A stretch of DNA of 64,000 nucleotides from Pseudarthrobacter chlorophenolicus (GCF_000962805.1 NZ_JZTW01000001.1:124001-188000); one strand, 5' to 3'; positions 25,930 to 36,644 are shown, counted from the first letter of the stretch. Notes: a model not told the origin generated them from the sequence alone. Numbers and translations are program-made.

Positions 25930-26394
25930 TTACTGGAGGTTCGTTGCCGCAAGGTGATGGGCCTCCAGCCATTTACCGGCCAAAGCCGATATAAGGGCTC
26001 CAATGACAGTGCCTGACATGTTGGTCACAATGTCCGTGGGGCTCGCAAACCTGTCATGCAGGAAAATCAGTTGACCCAGTTCAATGCATCCAGAAACGAG
26101 CAGTCCGAAGGCGCCAACTTGCCACCAGCGCTTTTCGGGAAAGGAGAGCGCGCTGACGAAGCCTACCGGGACGAACAGCATGACGTTGGCGGTTGCTTCA
26201 ACAAACTGGTAGTTGAACCAGTCGGGGATTCCATGGCGGTGAAGGAAGCTCAGAGTGTCGGCGAGCAGTCCTTGGACCGGGCGGTCGACCGGGGTTGGCC
26301 AGAACGCGATGAGCGCGAGGGGGATCAGCATGGCGGCCAGAACGGTTTGCCAGATTCGCCGATTGTGAAGATGCTTCACTCGCCCCGTTCCCAT
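25930..26394 (-). CDS. VanZ-family membrane protein
   Basis: About 154 residues from ATG 26394 (GTG 26412 also possible). Four hydrophobic helices with the VanZ-like core: HRHGIPDWFNYQFVEATANV, then LFVPVGFVSA, and SGCIELGQL with a buried acidic residue, then SPTDIVTNMSGT. VanZ proteins are small membrane proteins, one associated with teicoplanin resistance. In surface-polysaccharide loci their role is undefined. It converges on galU with 14 bp between the genes. Confidence 0.88.
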   Translation of the reverse strand: MGTGRVKHLHNRRIWQTVLAAMLIPLALIAFWPTPVDRPVQGLLADTLSFLHRHGIPDWFNYQFVEATANVMLFVPVGFVSALSFPEKRWWQVGAFGLLVSGCIELGQLIFLHDRFASPTDIVTNMSGTVIGALISALAGKWLEAHHLAATNLQ

Positions 26395-26424
26395 AGCTCT
26401 ACTTGATATCACAAGGCTTAACGC

Positions 26425-26464
26425 AGAAGGTGGGTGGTCTCCGTTTGGAGACCACCCACCTTCT
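26425..26464. terminator. Strong hairpin between LANTG gene and vanZ
   Basis: AGAAGGTGGGTGGTCTCC pairs perfectly with GGAGACCACCCACCTTCT around a GTTT loop. It lies just downstream of the leftward LANTG gene and just upstream of the leftward vanZ start. T residues follow only on the plus strand, so it may act as an imperfect terminator for the leftward transcript. Confidence 0.75.
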
Positions 26465-26486
26465 TTGGTGCTATTGCTCGATACTC

Positions 26487-27092
26487 TTAGGCAGTGGCTT
26501 CAGACTTGGCGCGGCGGCGGACTACCACAACGGAGGTTGCGCCAGCTGCCAGTGCGCCGGCACCAACCAAGGTCCAGAGGACCAGGCCGGAGTCAGCGCC
26601 GGTGTTGGCCAGGCCAGAGCCGGTGTTGGCCAGAGGAGCTCCACCGGCGTTACCGCCGGTGTTTGCCAGCGAAGCGGCTACGGTGACCGTGATGGGGCCA
26701 ACGGTGACACCGGAGACGTCGCCGGTGGCGGTGAGGGAGTAGGTACCTGCTTCGTTGATGGCGATGGGCAGAGAGAACGCGCCTTGGGCGTCAGCGGTGG
26801 TCTTGAGAGTCTGAGCCTCGGTAACCACGCTAATGCGTGCTGCGACGGACCGACCGCCGGCGATGTTGGCGCCGTTCGAGGCAGGAGCCTGACCCGGCGT
26901 GACCCGGATGGTCAAGGATTCGCCCGCCAGAAAGCCTTGGCCGCGGAAAACAAAGGTTTCGCCCGGGCCAACGGTACCGTCGGAGACGGCTGCCTGCGGC
27001 GGGAGGGCCGGGTAGGTTGCGGCCATGGCGGGAGCCGAACCGATAAGAGCGATGGAGCCTGCAAGCGCGAGTGCTGCGAGTGTTTTCTTCAT
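26487..27092 (-). CDS. Sortase-E-type LANTG surface protein
   Basis: 201 residues from ATG 27092 with GGGGGGAC as ribosome-binding site. Signal peptide (1-24, ending AMAATY), one Ig-like beta domain (about 30-135), then three LANTG pentapeptides in about 25 residues, separated by Gly-rich linkers, a hydrophobic helix (LVLWTLVGAGALAAGATSVVVV) and a basic tail (RRRAKSEATA). LAXTG is the class E sortase signal; only the last copy is correctly placed before the helix. The sortase gene is not in the window. Confidence 0.9.
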   Translation of the reverse strand: MKKTLAALALAGSIALIGSAPAMAATYPALPPQAAVSDGTVGPGETFVFRGQGFLAGESLTIRVTPGQAPASNGANIAGGRSVAARISVVTEAQTLKTTADAQGAFSLPIAINEAGTYSLTATGDVSGVTVGPITVTVAASLANTGGNAGGAPLANTGSGLANTGADSGLVLWTLVGAGALAAGATSVVVVRRRAKSEATA

Positions 27093-27259
27093 GTGTGTCC
27101 CCCCGGAGACGTATAAGTGTTGATACCCGATGTGGGGAATTCCCCTCCGCACGAGACCAAGTGCAGACCTACGGATAGATATCCCAGAACGAAGATATCA
27201 CTTGACAGAGAGTGTGACCAACCTCAATCCAGTCGGTTTACATAGTGTTAACGAGGCCT

Positions 27260-29185
27260 TCACTCCGCTTCTGGGCATCCAGCGTTTTCCGTCGTCAAGA
27301 TAACGTCCTTCACCGCCTGTACGGTCGGCGTGACAATCAGGCGTGGTTCATTGTGTTGAACTATTTTGCCGAAGGTGAAGTCGACCGTCTTGGTTTCGCC
27401 TGGTGCGAGTTGCTGAGCGATAGTGCCTACCGGTCTGCTTGCGTGCCGATGAGGCGCAAACGGCGTCTTCTGGCCCTCGATCGTCACCGATTCCACGTTA
27501 GCCTGGGCCGGGCCATATGAAACGATATTCGTCTGCACAGTGCCAGGTGGGACTCCGAACATACCGGCTCCTGTCACGTAGGACGGTAGCGACGTTGCTG
27601 CGTCCAGGGGAGCCGTGTTTGTACTCGTCACGCGAACTACAGTCTGCTCGTAGCCATCTACCGGGCATTTCTTGATAAGTTGAACAGTGCGTTTGACATA
27701 GTAGTCCATTTTTGCGCCTGTTCCGTCATTGAAGTAGACGGCGAATTGGGCGGGCGAGACGCTCGGCCCTGAGATGGCGCCGCCAAGAGGGTAGTTGGCG
27801 ATTACGGATTGTTCAGATTCGTGTGACGACCATATGAGGACCCTTCCTTCTTCCGTCCCACGGACGAGGCCACTGATCAGACCCTGAGCCTCTCCATGAG
27901 CACCGGAAAGAACTGAGAAAACTTCCCTAGCCACACCTGCGAAATACGCATCTTGAAGCTCTGGGGCTTCAATTTTTTTATACACGTCTGAAAGAAGGGT
28001 GGGAACGACATTGTTTCCATCCAATTTGACTGGCAGCCCGGCCGCCTTGGCTACATCGAGCTCGTCCCCAGTGATTGCAATGGGCCCCGTAGACTGCAGA
28101 ATGTAGCTGAGAACTATCGGGTCGATGGAAAGCACTCCGTCGACCTTTTGTCCTGTCTTTTTCTCCCATATCGCCTGAGCAGTAGCTGCCGCCGTGGGAA
28201 AGTCAGGAGTTAAATTTACGTCCTGCATGTACTTTCCAAGCCGAGTCGAATAGATATGTTGTTGCTCTGCATCTACGGAGATCGGTGGCGATACCGAACC
28301 AAGCCCGGTAGCGCTGCTCTGGGATCCGAGTGAAAGTCTTCCATTGTCGAGTGTCAGGACGGCAAGGGCGCCGGGGATGCCTCCGGATGCGCGCGCCTCT
28401 GCGTTATTTTGAATCATGAGCAGGTAGCTCTTGGCCGACTCCGCCCCCAGCATTCCCGGAGCAACAGTTGCAACATCAGCGGCGGAAGCTAGCGCCCCGC
28501 TGGCCTCATTTAGCTGTTGTACCGCCTGCCGAAGCGGATCCGCTACCTGCGGTAGGAGCATCGTTGCGTCGATGTCCTGGAGCCTCTCAGATGAAGCCCG
28601 AACAGTATGAGCTGCTGAAGCAACAGTCGGAGCCGCTGTAGTAAGAGGCCTCAAGTCAGTTCCGGAGCCGTTGGGCATAAGCGTGTCCCAGTCGAGTGAT
28701 CCGTAGACGTTTACCAAGGGACTGATCCCGAGGCCCGCCACGTCGTCAGCGGACCTTGCCATTTCAGAGACTGCCCCGAGATTCGGACCTAGGATTGGTA
28801 GGCCAATTGAAAGCATCCAGATCGGATCATCGGCAGCCACACGGGCGGCCGAAGTGTGCTCCCTCAATTTGGCTGCGGTAACCTTTGCCGCATCGGCGTC
28901 TGATGCGCGAATTTCTTCCTTCAATACTGGGATTAGCGCAGTAGCGGACTCCAACTCAGCTTTGATAGATGCAGCTTTTACTCCAAGCCAGCCCAACGTG
29001 ACGGCAGATAGCAACATGAGAACAAAAATTGGCAACCCTATTTTGACGAGCTTGTTTGTTCGAATGCTTCCCGTATTTCGATCTCTTCCAAGGCGGGAAC
29101 CGAAGGATTCCGGATTCGGTGATGTGTCGCCATTCACGATCAGGGACGTCCGAGTCCGCGATACGTCCACCCAGCGGCGCGCCAT
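27260..29185 (-). CDS. DUF4012 domain protein
   Basis: 641 residues from ATG 29185, or about 625 from GTG 29137, which would avoid overlapping the ugd gene. One N-terminal transmembrane helix (about 49-70), then a large extracytoplasmic DUF4012 domain; SYLLMIQNNAEARASGGIPG is the most typical stretch. The family is common in actinobacterial exopolysaccharide loci. A LytR-CpsA-Psr-like role, such as attaching the polymer to the wall, is only an inference. It is the last gene of the leftward gmd operon. Confidence 0.9.
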   Translation of the reverse strand: MARRWVDVSRTRTSLIVNGDTSPNPESFGSRLGRDRNTGSIRTNKLVKIGLPIFVLMLLSAVTLGWLGVKAASIKAELESATALIPVLKEEIRASDADAAKVTAAKLREHTSAARVAADDPIWMLSIGLPILGPNLGAVSEMARSADDVAGLGISPLVNVYGSLDWDTLMPNGSGTDLRPLTTAAPTVASAAHTVRASSERLQDIDATMLLPQVADPLRQAVQQLNEASGALASAADVATVAPGMLGAESAKSYLLMIQNNAEARASGGIPGALAVLTLDNGRLSLGSQSSATGLGSVSPPISVDAEQQHIYSTRLGKYMQDVNLTPDFPTAAATAQAIWEKKTGQKVDGVLSIDPIVLSYILQSTGPIAITGDELDVAKAAGLPVKLDGNNVVPTLLSDVYKKIEAPELQDAYFAGVAREVFSVLSGAHGEAQGLISGLVRGTEEGRVLIWSSHESEQSVIANYPLGGAISGPSVSPAQFAVYFNDGTGAKMDYYVKRTVQLIKKCPVDGYEQTVVRVTSTNTAPLDAATSLPSYVTGAGMFGVPPGTVQTNIVSYGPAQANVESVTIEGQKTPFAPHRHASRPVGTIAQQLAPGETKTVDFTFGKIVQHNEPRLIVTPTVQAVKDVILTTENAGCPEAE

Positions 29186-30453
29186 TTCGCTGCATCAAGT
29201 ACGTTCCGGCCATCCAGAAGCTTGGCCGATGAGACGAGCCTCGCCGCATCGAAGGGATCTATCTCGACGTACTCGCGCCACTCCGTCAAAAGCAGCACTG
29301 CGTCAGCCCGCCTAAGGGCCTCCTCAGTGAACTTTTCGTAGTGCAATTCTGGAAAACGTCGAGCGGCGTTCTCAAGTGCTTCGGGGTCCGTAACTGTCAC
29401 CACTGCCCCCTGAAGCTGCAGTTGGGCTGCGATGCTTAGCGACGGAGAATCCCGAACATCATCGCTGTTGGGCTTGAAAGCGGCGCCCAGCACCGTGATC
29501 CGTTGTCCCATCAGAGAACCGCCGCAAAGTTCACGAGTGAGTTCTACGACCCGAGTCCTTCGCCGCATGTTGATGGCGTCAACCTCCCGAAGAAAGGTCA
29601 GCGCTTGGTCGGCGCCCAGCTCACCGGCTCGTGCCATAAAAGCTCGTATGTCCTTTGGCAGACAACCGCCACCAAATCCGATGCCCGCATTGAGGAACTT
29701 GCGTCCGATCCGGTCGTCCAGCCCAATCGCATCGGCCAAGAGTGTGACATCGGCGCCAGCGGCATCGCATAGCTCCGCCATGGCGTTTATGAAAGAAATT
29801 TTGGTGGCGAGAAATGAGTTAGCGGCGGTTTTTACTAGTTCGGCCGTTGGCAGATCTGTCACTAACCGAGGCGTACCGGACTCTATGGGTCCTGCGTAAA
29901 CGAGGTCGAGGAGCTGTACCGCTTCGTGCTCCTCAGAACCGTCCGCCACGCCGTAGACCAGCCTGTCCGGGTGCAGTGTATCTGAGACAGCGTGTCCTTC
30001 GCGTAGAAACTCTGGGTTCCAGAGTAAATGAGCTTCGAGCTGAGCCTCTTCGATGGTACCGGCGAGTCGTGACGCTGTTCCGACGGGCACTGTCGATTTG
30101 CCAACAATGATATCGCCCGGAGCTATATGGGGGATCAAACTCGTTATCGCCGCGTCGACATAGGTCAGATCGGCGGCATTCTCCCCCTTTTTTTGTGGCG
30201 TTCCAACGCAGATGAAATGGACACTGCTTCCCCTGGCAGCTGAAGCGTCAGTGGTGAACGACAGCCTCCCAGTTTCCAAGACCTCTTCGAGCAGTACTCC
30301 TAGGCCCGGCTCGAAAAATGGGGCGCGTGCAGCAGATAAATCAGCAATTTTGCGTTCGTCCACATCGATCCCTACCACCTCGTGTCCTAGCTTAGCCATG
30401 CACGCAGCGTGGACGGCACCAAGGTAACCGCAACCAATAACCGTTATTCGCAT
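29140..30453 (-). CDS. ugd: UDP-glucose 6-dehydrogenase
   Basis: 437 residues. N-terminal NAD-binding GxGYLG (VIGCGYLGAVHAACMAKLG), central TVPVGT and WNPEFLREG, catalytic cysteine in GFGGGCLPKD (about residue 262), and the C-terminal UDP-binding half with GAAFKPNSDDVRDSPS. It oxidises UDP-glucose from GalU to UDP-glucuronate. GDP-mannose dehydrogenase is less likely because GalU is encoded in the locus, but the two are hard to separate by eye. Confidence 0.92.
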   Translation of the reverse strand: MRITVIGCGYLGAVHAACMAKLGHEVVGIDVDERKIADLSAARAPFFEPGLGVLLEEVLETGRLSFTTDASAARGSSVHFICVGTPQKKGENAADLTYVDAAITSLIPHIAPGDIIVGKSTVPVGTASRLAGTIEEAQLEAHLLWNPEFLREGHAVSDTLHPDRLVYGVADGSEEHEAVQLLDLVYAGPIESGTPRLVTDLPTAELVKTAANSFLATKISFINAMAELCDAAGADVTLLADAIGLDDRIGRKFLNAGIGFGGGCLPKDIRAFMARAGELGADQALTFLREVDAINMRRRTRVVELTRELCGGSLMGQRITVLGAAFKPNSDDVRDSPSLSIAAQLQLQGAVVTVTDPEALENAARRFPELHYEKFTEEALRRADAVLLLTEWREYVEIDPFDAARLVSSAKLLDGRNVLDAAKWRAAGWTYRGLGRP

Positions 30454-30494
30454 TTCTTTGTCCTTCCAGGGTCAATCATCTGACCGCCAGCGAA

Positions 30495-32018
30495 TCAATA
30501 GGCTCCGGCACTCTTGAAAACAGCGCGGAAGGTCTTTATTAGAATGAGCAGGTCGCCCGCGAGCGACCAATTCTCGACGTAGTAAAGGTCAAGACGAACA
30601 GAGTCTTGCCAAGACAAGTTGGAACGACCGCTTACTTGCCAAAGCCCGGTGAGGCCCGGTTTGACCAGCAGCCTGCGCCGAACATCTTGCTCGTAGGCCT
30701 CCACTTCGGACGGTAACGGGGGGCGGGGACCCACAAGGCTCATGGACCCAGCTACCACGTTTACAAGTTGGGGAAGCTCGTCGAGGCTAAACTTCCGAAT
30801 GAACCGACCTACTGGGGTAACCCGGGGATCGTTCTTCATCTTGAAAAGAAGACCGCTACCTTCGCTGCGGTCCTTGAGCAATTCGAGCCGTCCTTCTGCG
30901 TCCACTACCATTGACCGAAATTTCAGCATTTGAAAGGGCGCTCCTCCGATGCCAACCCGGTCCTGTTTGAAGAGGATGGGGCCGCCATCGTCCAGCTTGA
31001 TCAATAAGGCGACGACAGCCATGAGAGGAAGACTGAGGACCACAAGAACGCTCGTGACCAGGACGTCGAAGAGACGTTTCGCTACCCTTTGACCCCCCTC
31101 AAGCGTCGGGGTGGTCACATGTATGAGTGGAAGTCCTGCAACCTGTTGTGTATGAATTCGTGGGCCTGCTACATCCGTGAGAGCTGGAGCCATGATTAGC
31201 CCGATGTTGCGAGCGGCCAGTTCCCAACCGAGGTGCCGAAGAGTCTGAGGGTGCAGTTGAACCCCCGCGGAAACAGCAACCGCGTCAGCATTACAAGCCT
31301 CGATTGCTTCAACAATTGAAGGTGCGTCTGGCAAATTTCCAACGACGGGAAGCCCCGATTCAGGCTCGAAAGACGGTATCTCGGATGTGTTGGGAGTATA
31401 GACAGCAACAGGAAGATACCCGGCATGTTTCGCTGTACCAAGGGACCGCGCCAAGTGCGCTACTGCGCTCGGCCCACCAAGCAGCAGCAAGCGGGACATA
31501 CTCTTTCCCATTTGTCTGTTCACGTTGAGGTGTTGCCTGATGAGCCATCGCGCGAGTATCAGGCCAAACAGCCCTGCGGGCAATGCAACTCCGACGTAAC
31601 CACGGGCCGTGTCAAGTCGTAGTACGTACGAAACTATGGCTACAAGACCGAACAACCACAGCGACGCAGCAGCCACTCGCTTGTATTCGTCTGGACCAGC
31701 TCCCAACAGACGGCTTTGCCGGCTATTCCATGCGCCAAGCATGGTCCACCACGCTACAACCAGGGCAATGGAGAGCCACAGATAAATTCCGTCTTGGCCC
31801 GTTTCGAGAGGGTCGGACGCCCAACCAAAACGGATGACATATGCGCCTGCAACCGCCCAGATTATGACGAGCGCGTCAACGACCCGCAATTGGCGGCTGC
31901 ATCTGGAACGCCAGTCCCGCACCTCTTTCAAAAAAATCCCCCAGCTCTGAGCTTCATCACCCAGCCATTCTGCGCAATTAGCTGCGAATGCTCTCGATGT
32001 TTTGCCGGTACCACTCAA
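30495..32018 (-). CDS. Polyprenyl-phosphate sugar-1-phosphate transferase (initiating enzyme)
   Basis: Up to 507 residues. Four or five N-terminal membrane helices and a CoA-binding-like domain are followed by the PF02397 catalytic region: KRLFDVLVT helix, FKQDRVG, FKFRSM-like [28 protein letters not shown] and [13 protein letters not shown]. It loads the first sugar phosphate (often glucose or galactose) onto undecaprenyl phosphate. The start is uncertain: TTG 32018 overlaps fcl by 41 bp, and GTG 31922 is an alternative. Confidence 0.95.
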   Translation of the reverse strand: MSGTGKTSRAFAANCAEWLGDEAQSWGIFLKEVRDWRSRCSRQLRVVDALVIIWAVAGAYVIRFGWASDPLETGQDGIYLWLSIALVVAWWTMLGAWNSRQSRLLGAGPDEYKRVAAASLWLFGLVAIVSYVLRLDTARGYVGVALPAGLFGLILARWLIRQHLNVNRQMGKSMSRLLLLGGPSAVAHLARSLGTAKHAGYLPVAVYTPNTSEIPSFEPESGLPVVGNLPDAPSIVEAIEACNADAVAVSAGVQLHPQTLRHLGWELAARNIGLIMAPALTDVAGPRIHTQQVAGLPLIHVTTPTLEGGQRVAKRLFDVLVTSVLVVLSLPLMAVVALLIKLDDGGPILFKQDRVGIGGAPFQMLKFRSMVVDAEGRLELLKDRSEGSGLLFKMKNDPRVTPVGRFIRKFSLDELPQLVNVVAGSMSLVGPRPPLPSEVEAYEQDVRRRLLVKPGLTGLWQVSGRSNLSWQDSVRLDLYYVENWSLAGDLLILIKTFRAVFKSAGAY

Positions 32019-32952
32019 CGGTGGAACGTATGCCCTCTTCCAGAGGAATGGACGCCTTCCATCCCGCTTGGGTCAACATTGAAACATCCAAAAGCTTCCG
32101 GGGTGTACCGTCCGGCTTGGTCACATCCCATTCAATCTTCCCCGTATATCCAACAGCCGAAGCGATAACCGCAGCCAGGTCCTTGATGGTGACATCTGAA
32201 CCGGTTCCAACATTTACCTGCGATGAACCGTCATAGTTTTCTAGCAAGTGGAGACAGGCGTCGGCCATGTCGTCTACATGCAGAAATTCGCGCATAGGGG
32301 CACCTGTGCCCCAGTTCGTAACCGATGCTTGGCCTGCCTTTGCAGCTTCGTCGTATCGACGGATGAGCGCGGGCAACACATGAGACCCTTGGGGCGAAAA
32401 ATTGTCACCAGGACCGTACAGGTTAGTTGGCATTGCGGAAATCCAAGGCAGACCGTACTGTCGACGCACTGCTTGAATCTGCATGATTCCGGCAATCTTG
32501 GCAATGGCGTACGCGTCGTTTGTAGGCTCCAAGTGGCCAGTCAATAGCGAGTCTTCGCGGATAGGTTGTTCGGCAAACTTGGGGTAGATGCAGGAAGAAC
32601 CGAGGAACAGAAGGCGTTCAACACCCCATTGCCTCGCTGCATCCAGAACGTTCACCTGGATGCGTAGATTCTCGCTGAGAAAATCTACGGGATACGTGTT
32701 GTTCGCTAGAATCCCACCTACCTTAGCCGCCGCCAAGACCACATAGCGTGGCTTATTTTCGCGGAAGAAATCGAAAACTGCTTCGCGGTTCTTGAGATCC
32801 AGCTCAGACGACGAACGTCCGATCAGATTCGAGAATCCTTCATCTTGCAGTTTCCGCCAGATAGCGGATCCGACTAGCCCATTGTGACCCGCCACATAAA
32901 ATGCTGAAGCCCTATCAAGCGGCGCCGGTTCAAAGGAGACGTCTTCAGCCAC
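31978..32952 (-). CDS. fcl: GDP-L-fucose synthase
   Basis: 324 residues, GTG start overlapping the gmd stop by one base. An extended-SDR epimerase/reductase: GHNGLVGSAI, an LAAAKVGGI block, the catalytic SSCIYP serine and the YAIAKIAG YxxxK, and NLYGPGDNFSP. It converts GDP-4-keto-6-deoxymannose to GDP-L-fucose, so together with gmd the locus can make L-fucose-containing polymer. A ~17-residue N-terminal tail precedes the usual start. Confidence 0.96.
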   Translation of the reverse strand: MAEDVSFEPAPLDRASAFYVAGHNGLVGSAIWRKLQDEGFSNLIGRSSSELDLKNREAVFDFFRENKPRYVVLAAAKVGGILANNTYPVDFLSENLRIQVNVLDAARQWGVERLLFLGSSCIYPKFAEQPIREDSLLTGHLEPTNDAYAIAKIAGIMQIQAVRRQYGLPWISAMPTNLYGPGDNFSPQGSHVLPALIRRYDEAAKAGQASVTNWGTGAPMREFLHVDDMADACLHLLENYDGSSQVNVGTGSDVTIKDLAAVIASAVGYTGKIEWDVTKPDGTPRKLLDVSMLTQAGWKASIPLEEGIRSTVEWYRQNIESIRS

Positions 32953-33980
32953 TAGTTCTTCCAGCTTTCAAGATTAACCGTATCGATCCAGTGATTACCA
33001 GCATGCTTCAACGCTTCAATATCAGCATCAACCATGATCCGGGCCAGCTCTGGAGTATGAACCGACGCCTTCCAGCCCAGTTTTTCCTGCGCCTTTGATG
33101 CGTCGCCGACGAGTGCGTCTACTTCTGTGGGACGAAGGTAACGTTCGTCGAAACGAACGTGGTTTTCCCAATTCAACCCGGCGTGTTCGAACGCAATTTT
33201 AAGGAAATCTTTAACGGTGTAGTTTCCGCCCGTTGCCAGGACGAAGTCATCAGGCTCTTCAGCCTGAAGCATCCGCCACATTCCTTCGACATATTCAGCG
33301 GCGTACCCCCAGTCGCGCACTGCGTCGAGGTTACCCATATACAAAAGATCCTGTTTACCGGCTTTGATTGCGGCCACGGCGCGCGTTATCTTCCTCGTGA
33401 CAAACGTTTCACCGCGCCTTGGAGACTCGTGATTAAACAAAATTCCGTTGACAGCGAACATTCCGTAAGCTTCACGGTAGTTTTTCGTTATCCAATAGCT
33501 ATAAACCTTGGCCGCGCCGTACGGTGACCGCGGGTAAAACGGGGTTTCCTCGTTCTGTGGAGGAGGCGTTGCGCCGAACATCTCTGAAGACGACGCTTGG
33601 TAAAACTTTGTTTCGATTCCGGACATCCGGACTGCTTCCAGAAGGCGAATCGTTCCTACACCGGTTGTGTCGCCTGTGTGCTCTGGCTCGTCAAACGACA
33701 CCCGAACGTGAGACTGGGCGGCTAAGTTATAGACCTCATCAGGTCGGATTTCAGCAAGCAGTGTGACCAGCCGAGCCCCGTCACTCAGATCACCGTAATG
33801 AAGAAAGAGTTTGGCCTGCGGATCATGAGGGTCAACGTATAGGTGATCGACGCGGGAGGTGTTAAAGGTCGAAGCCCGGCGAATCAGGCCATGAACTTCG
33901 TAACCCTTCATCAAGAGCAGTTCTGCGAGATAGGACCCGTCCTGCCCGGTGATGCCTGTAATAAGTGCTCGCTTTGTCAT
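32952..33980 (-). CDS. gmd: GDP-mannose 4,6-dehydratase
   Basis: 342 residues from ATG 33980; the longer open frame is rejected because it enters the divergent gene. [16 protein letters not shown], then [40 protein letters not shown] and [10 protein letters not shown] are diagnostic. It makes GDP-4-keto-6-deoxy-D-mannose. It is first gene of the gmd-fcl-sugar transferase-ugd-DUF4012 leftward operon and divergent from the WecG-like gene. Confidence 0.97.
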   Translation of the reverse strand: MTKRALITGITGQDGSYLAELLLMKGYEVHGLIRRASTFNTSRVDHLYVDPHDPQAKLFLHYGDLSDGARLVTLLAEIRPDEVYNLAAQSHVRVSFDEPEHTGDTTGVGTIRLLEAVRMSGIETKFYQASSSEMFGATPPPQNEETPFYPRSPYGAAKVYSYWITKNYREAYGMFAVNGILFNHESPRRGETFVTRKITRAVAAIKAGKQDLLYMGNLDAVRDWGYAAEYVEGMWRMLQAEEPDDFVLATGGNYTVKDFLKIAFEHAGLNWENHVRFDERYLRPTEVDALVGDASKAQEKLGWKASVHTPELARIMVDADIEALKHAGNHWIDTVNLESWKN

Positions 33981-34204
33981 GGTGCCCCCAAGTGCGAAAA
34001 AAATGCCGCGGGCGCCTGAAGGGCCGCGACAATGCCAGTGAATACGCACATCATAGCTCTCCCTCAAGACTCGACGCACATGTTGCGCGCTGCTTCGCTG
34101 CGTGACAAGCCGTATGGCCCTTGTCCACGGGACACGAGCACCTGTTCGAAAACGAACTTGCACTGTTGCCGTGAGCTTTAGGGGACCCCAGAAGAGGTAA
34201 TCTT

Positions 34205-35182
34205 GTGGCACTCCACTACGAGCAAATCCGCCTCCGACAGCTGTGGAGCGACCTGGGGCGTCTAGCTGGAGACCCAAACGCGAGAGCGTTCGGGGCTTTA
34301 TTCGAATATGGGCAGTTACTGGGGGGACGTTTGGACTACAAAGCAGGGTGGTACGGCGCAGCGCATCGAGGTCTCCGGACCATAGATGTGGGTGGTGTCC
34401 CTTTCGCGGTTTCCGACCTTGACCATGCCGTGGAGTGGCTTGTCTCTACTGCAGCGTCGGAAAATCCCGGCGTGGCCGTAAGGCTCGCAAACTCATACTG
34501 TGTAGCTCTGGCCGGCCAGGATGACCGATACCATCGGCTCCTGAACGATAGTGGGGTCAATTTCCCGGATGGTGCGCCGGTTGCGGCCGTCATGAGAGCA
34601 GTTCCTGGACGCATGGAGGGGCTGAGGAAACCGGCTGGTCGCGTGAGGGGTCCAAGCTTTTTCGAAATGACCCTCGATAAGGGGCGAGAGGATAGCCTCA
34701 AACACTTCTTTCTTGGAGCGACGCCTGAAACTCTCTTCCGCCTAGAATCGGCCGTTAAAGCCAGATATCCGGGTGTGCAAGTTGTCGGGACTTACGCACC
34801 CCCTTTTGGTCCCCTCGATGAAGACTTCATTTCCGAATGCGCAGCTGCCACTGAGCCAGCATCACCCGATGTTGTTTGGGTTGGTATAGGAACGCCAAAG
34901 CAGGATTTCCTGGCTAGTGAATTGGCTACCAGAACCGGCAAAGTCTGTGTCGGCGTCGGCGCCGCCTTCGACTTCTCTGCGGGTACGGTAACTGAGGCCC
35001 CAGTTTGGATTCAAAATAGCGGCTTTGAATGGCTGTATCGCCTTACAACTGAACCCAAACGACTTTGGCGGCGTTATCTTTTTGGTAACGCTAAATTCGT
35101 TGGACTCGTAGTGAGGCATCAGACTCCAGTCTTGCTGAAGCAGCAAATGCGAAAGAAAGCTAAGCAGGGGGTATCCCGATGA
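34205..35182 (+). CDS. WecG/TagA/CpsF family glycosyltransferase
   Basis: 325 residues from GTG 34205 with GAGGTAAT upstream. Family blocks: [44 protein letters not shown] and [13 protein letters not shown]. Members (GT26) transfer N-acetylmannosaminuronate or N-acetylmannosamine to lipid-linked acceptors. The ~70-residue N-terminal extension is unusual. It begins the rightward operon of the locus and overlaps the next gene by 4 bp. Confidence 0.93.
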   Translation: MALHYEQIRLRQLWSDLGRLAGDPNARAFGALFEYGQLLGGRLDYKAGWYGAAHRGLRTIDVGGVPFAVSDLDHAVEWLVSTAASENPGVAVRLANSYCVALAGQDDRYHRLLNDSGVNFPDGAPVAAVMRAVPGRMEGLRKPAGRVRGPSFFEMTLDKGREDSLKHFFLGATPETLFRLESAVKARYPGVQVVGTYAPPFGPLDEDFISECAAATEPASPDVVWVGIGTPKQDFLASELATRTGKVCVGVGAAFDFSAGTVTEAPVWIQNSGFEWLYRLTTEPKRLWRRYLFGNAKFVGLVVRHQTPVLLKQQMRKKAKQGVSR

Positions 35183-35727
35183 AAGAAATTGCAAAGAGTA
35201 TAGTTTCTCGACTCATAAACTATCGGTCCGGTGGGGCAGCTGCTGCCCGATGGATGGGCGTCACAGTAGGGGAAAACTGCCGAATCCTGAGCTTGCTGTT
35301 CGGTTCCGAGCCCTGGCTGGTATCGGTGGGAAGTAACGTGACGATCAGTAGTGGCGTGCGCATTCTCACGCACGACGGGGTCGGGTGGCTCTATCGTGAT
35401 CAAGAGGGCCGCAGATTCCGCTATGCCAGAGTAGAAATCGGTTCAGATGTTTTCGTGGGCATAGGATCCATAATAATGCCGGGCGTGAAAGTCGGTGACC
35501 GTTGCGTTATTGGGGCGGGCTCGGTCGTAACCAAATCTATTCCCGACGGCTCCGTGGTCGCCGGTAACCCCGCACGTCTTCTGATGAGTTATGACTCCCT
35601 GATGGAGAAGGTCTCTACGTGGCCCAGCGAAGCTTCAATTAAAGGGCTTTCTTACGAAGACGGCATAAACAGCATTGTCGATCGTAGTTTTGTGTCAGCC
35701 CTATTGCGATCAAATAATCTTGTATGA
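35179..35727 (+). CDS. Hexapeptide-repeat acyltransferase
   Basis: 182 residues with left-handed beta-helix repeats (VSVGSNVTISSGVRI; VEIGSDVFVGIGSIIMPGV; VIGAGSVVTKSIPDGSV) and the terminal AGNPARL typical of sugar O-acetyltransferases. Catalytic His lies in LTHDGV. Probably acetylates a sugar of the repeat unit using acetyl-CoA. It is translationally coupled to the upstream glycosyltransferase by a 4 bp overlap. Confidence 0.92.
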   Translation: MKEIAKSIVSRLINYRSGGAAAARWMGVTVGENCRILSLLFGSEPWLVSVGSNVTISSGVRILTHDGVGWLYRDQEGRRFRYARVEIGSDVFVGIGSIIMPGVKVGDRCVIGAGSVVTKSIPDGSVVAGNPARLLMSYDSLMEKVSTWPSEASIKGLSYEDGINSIVDRSFVSALLRSNNLV

Positions 35728-35792
35728 AACCGTGTTGAGTCGTCAATAGGCTCCACGAGATCTCTGTCCCGAGTGACTCAAGGGTGATGTAA

Positions 35793-36611
35793 TTGGAAAT
35801 TAGATCCGAACCAAAAATATCGGTTGTAACAGTAGTATGGAACAATCTTGAGGGCCTACGCCAAACGGCCGCCAACGTGCAGGCCCAACAGTACGCAAAT
35901 ATTCAGCACGTAGTCGTTGACGGTGCTTCTAGTGACGGTACGCCAGAGTGGCTGAGAGCTTATGCGCCGCGTTTCGAAACTAGAAAGCTAAGCGAACCGG
36001 ATGATGGTCTATATCAGGCTATGAATAAGGGCCTTGATATGGCGACGGGCGATTTGGTCGTATTTCTGAACGGCGGAGACACTTTCACCGACGACAGGGT
36101 TCTCTCATATGTGGCGAACCAATGGGCAGAAGGCTCCTGGCTTTGGGGTTACGGTGGTATCAACTACATCGACGCCGATCGTCACAAGCTAAGCTCATTT
36201 AATCTGGTCCCTTTCCAGCGCCGGAAGGTGCAGTTGGGCCTCTCGTACGTCCCTCACCCGGCGACCTTTATGAGCCGAAACCTATTGTTGGAACTCGAAG
36301 GATTTCGTCCCGAATTCGGATGGTCTGCCGATCAGGAACTGGGCGTCAGAGCTGCTCTCCGGTCGGCTCCTGTGGTGTGGGCGCGTCCCCTCACGGATTT
36401 CTTGGTAGGAGGTGCTCACTCCCAAGGAAGTCTCGGCGATGTTGCCAAACGGTACAGCAAGATTCGAACCGAAAATGGTCTGGCGGTTTGTCGATCAGAA
36501 ACGATCGACAGTCTATTCACCTCACTGGTGGCGAGATACTGGTCGGCGCGGGCGTGGGCCAGCGCTAGGTTTAAGTCGCGGAAAGGGATAGATGTTACAC
36601 GTAGTTCTTAA
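35793..36611 (+). CDS. Family 2 glycosyltransferase
   Basis: 272 residues from a likely TTG at 35793 (AAGGGTGATG upstream). GT-A fold features: SVVTVVWNNLEGLRQTA, VVDGASSDGT, the acidic EPDDGLYQAMNKG and LNGGDT (DxD-like). It is a non-processive soluble transferase without membrane helices, typical for repeat-unit assembly. Donor and acceptor are unknown. It lies in the rightward exopolysaccharide operon. Confidence 0.92.
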   Translation: MEIRSEPKISVVTVVWNNLEGLRQTAANVQAQQYANIQHVVVDGASSDGTPEWLRAYAPRFETRKLSEPDDGLYQAMNKGLDMATGDLVVFLNGGDTFTDDRVLSYVANQWAEGSWLWGYGGINYIDADRHKLSSFNLVPFQRRKVQLGLSYVPHPATFMSRNLLLELEGFRPEFGWSADQELGVRAALRSAPVVWARPLTDFLVGGAHSQGSLGDVAKRYSKIRTENGLAVCRSETIDSLFTSLVARYWSARAWASARFKSRKGIDVTRSS

Positions 36612-36644
36612 ACGAGGATTAATCTCGAGCAAGGGATTTAAGAA

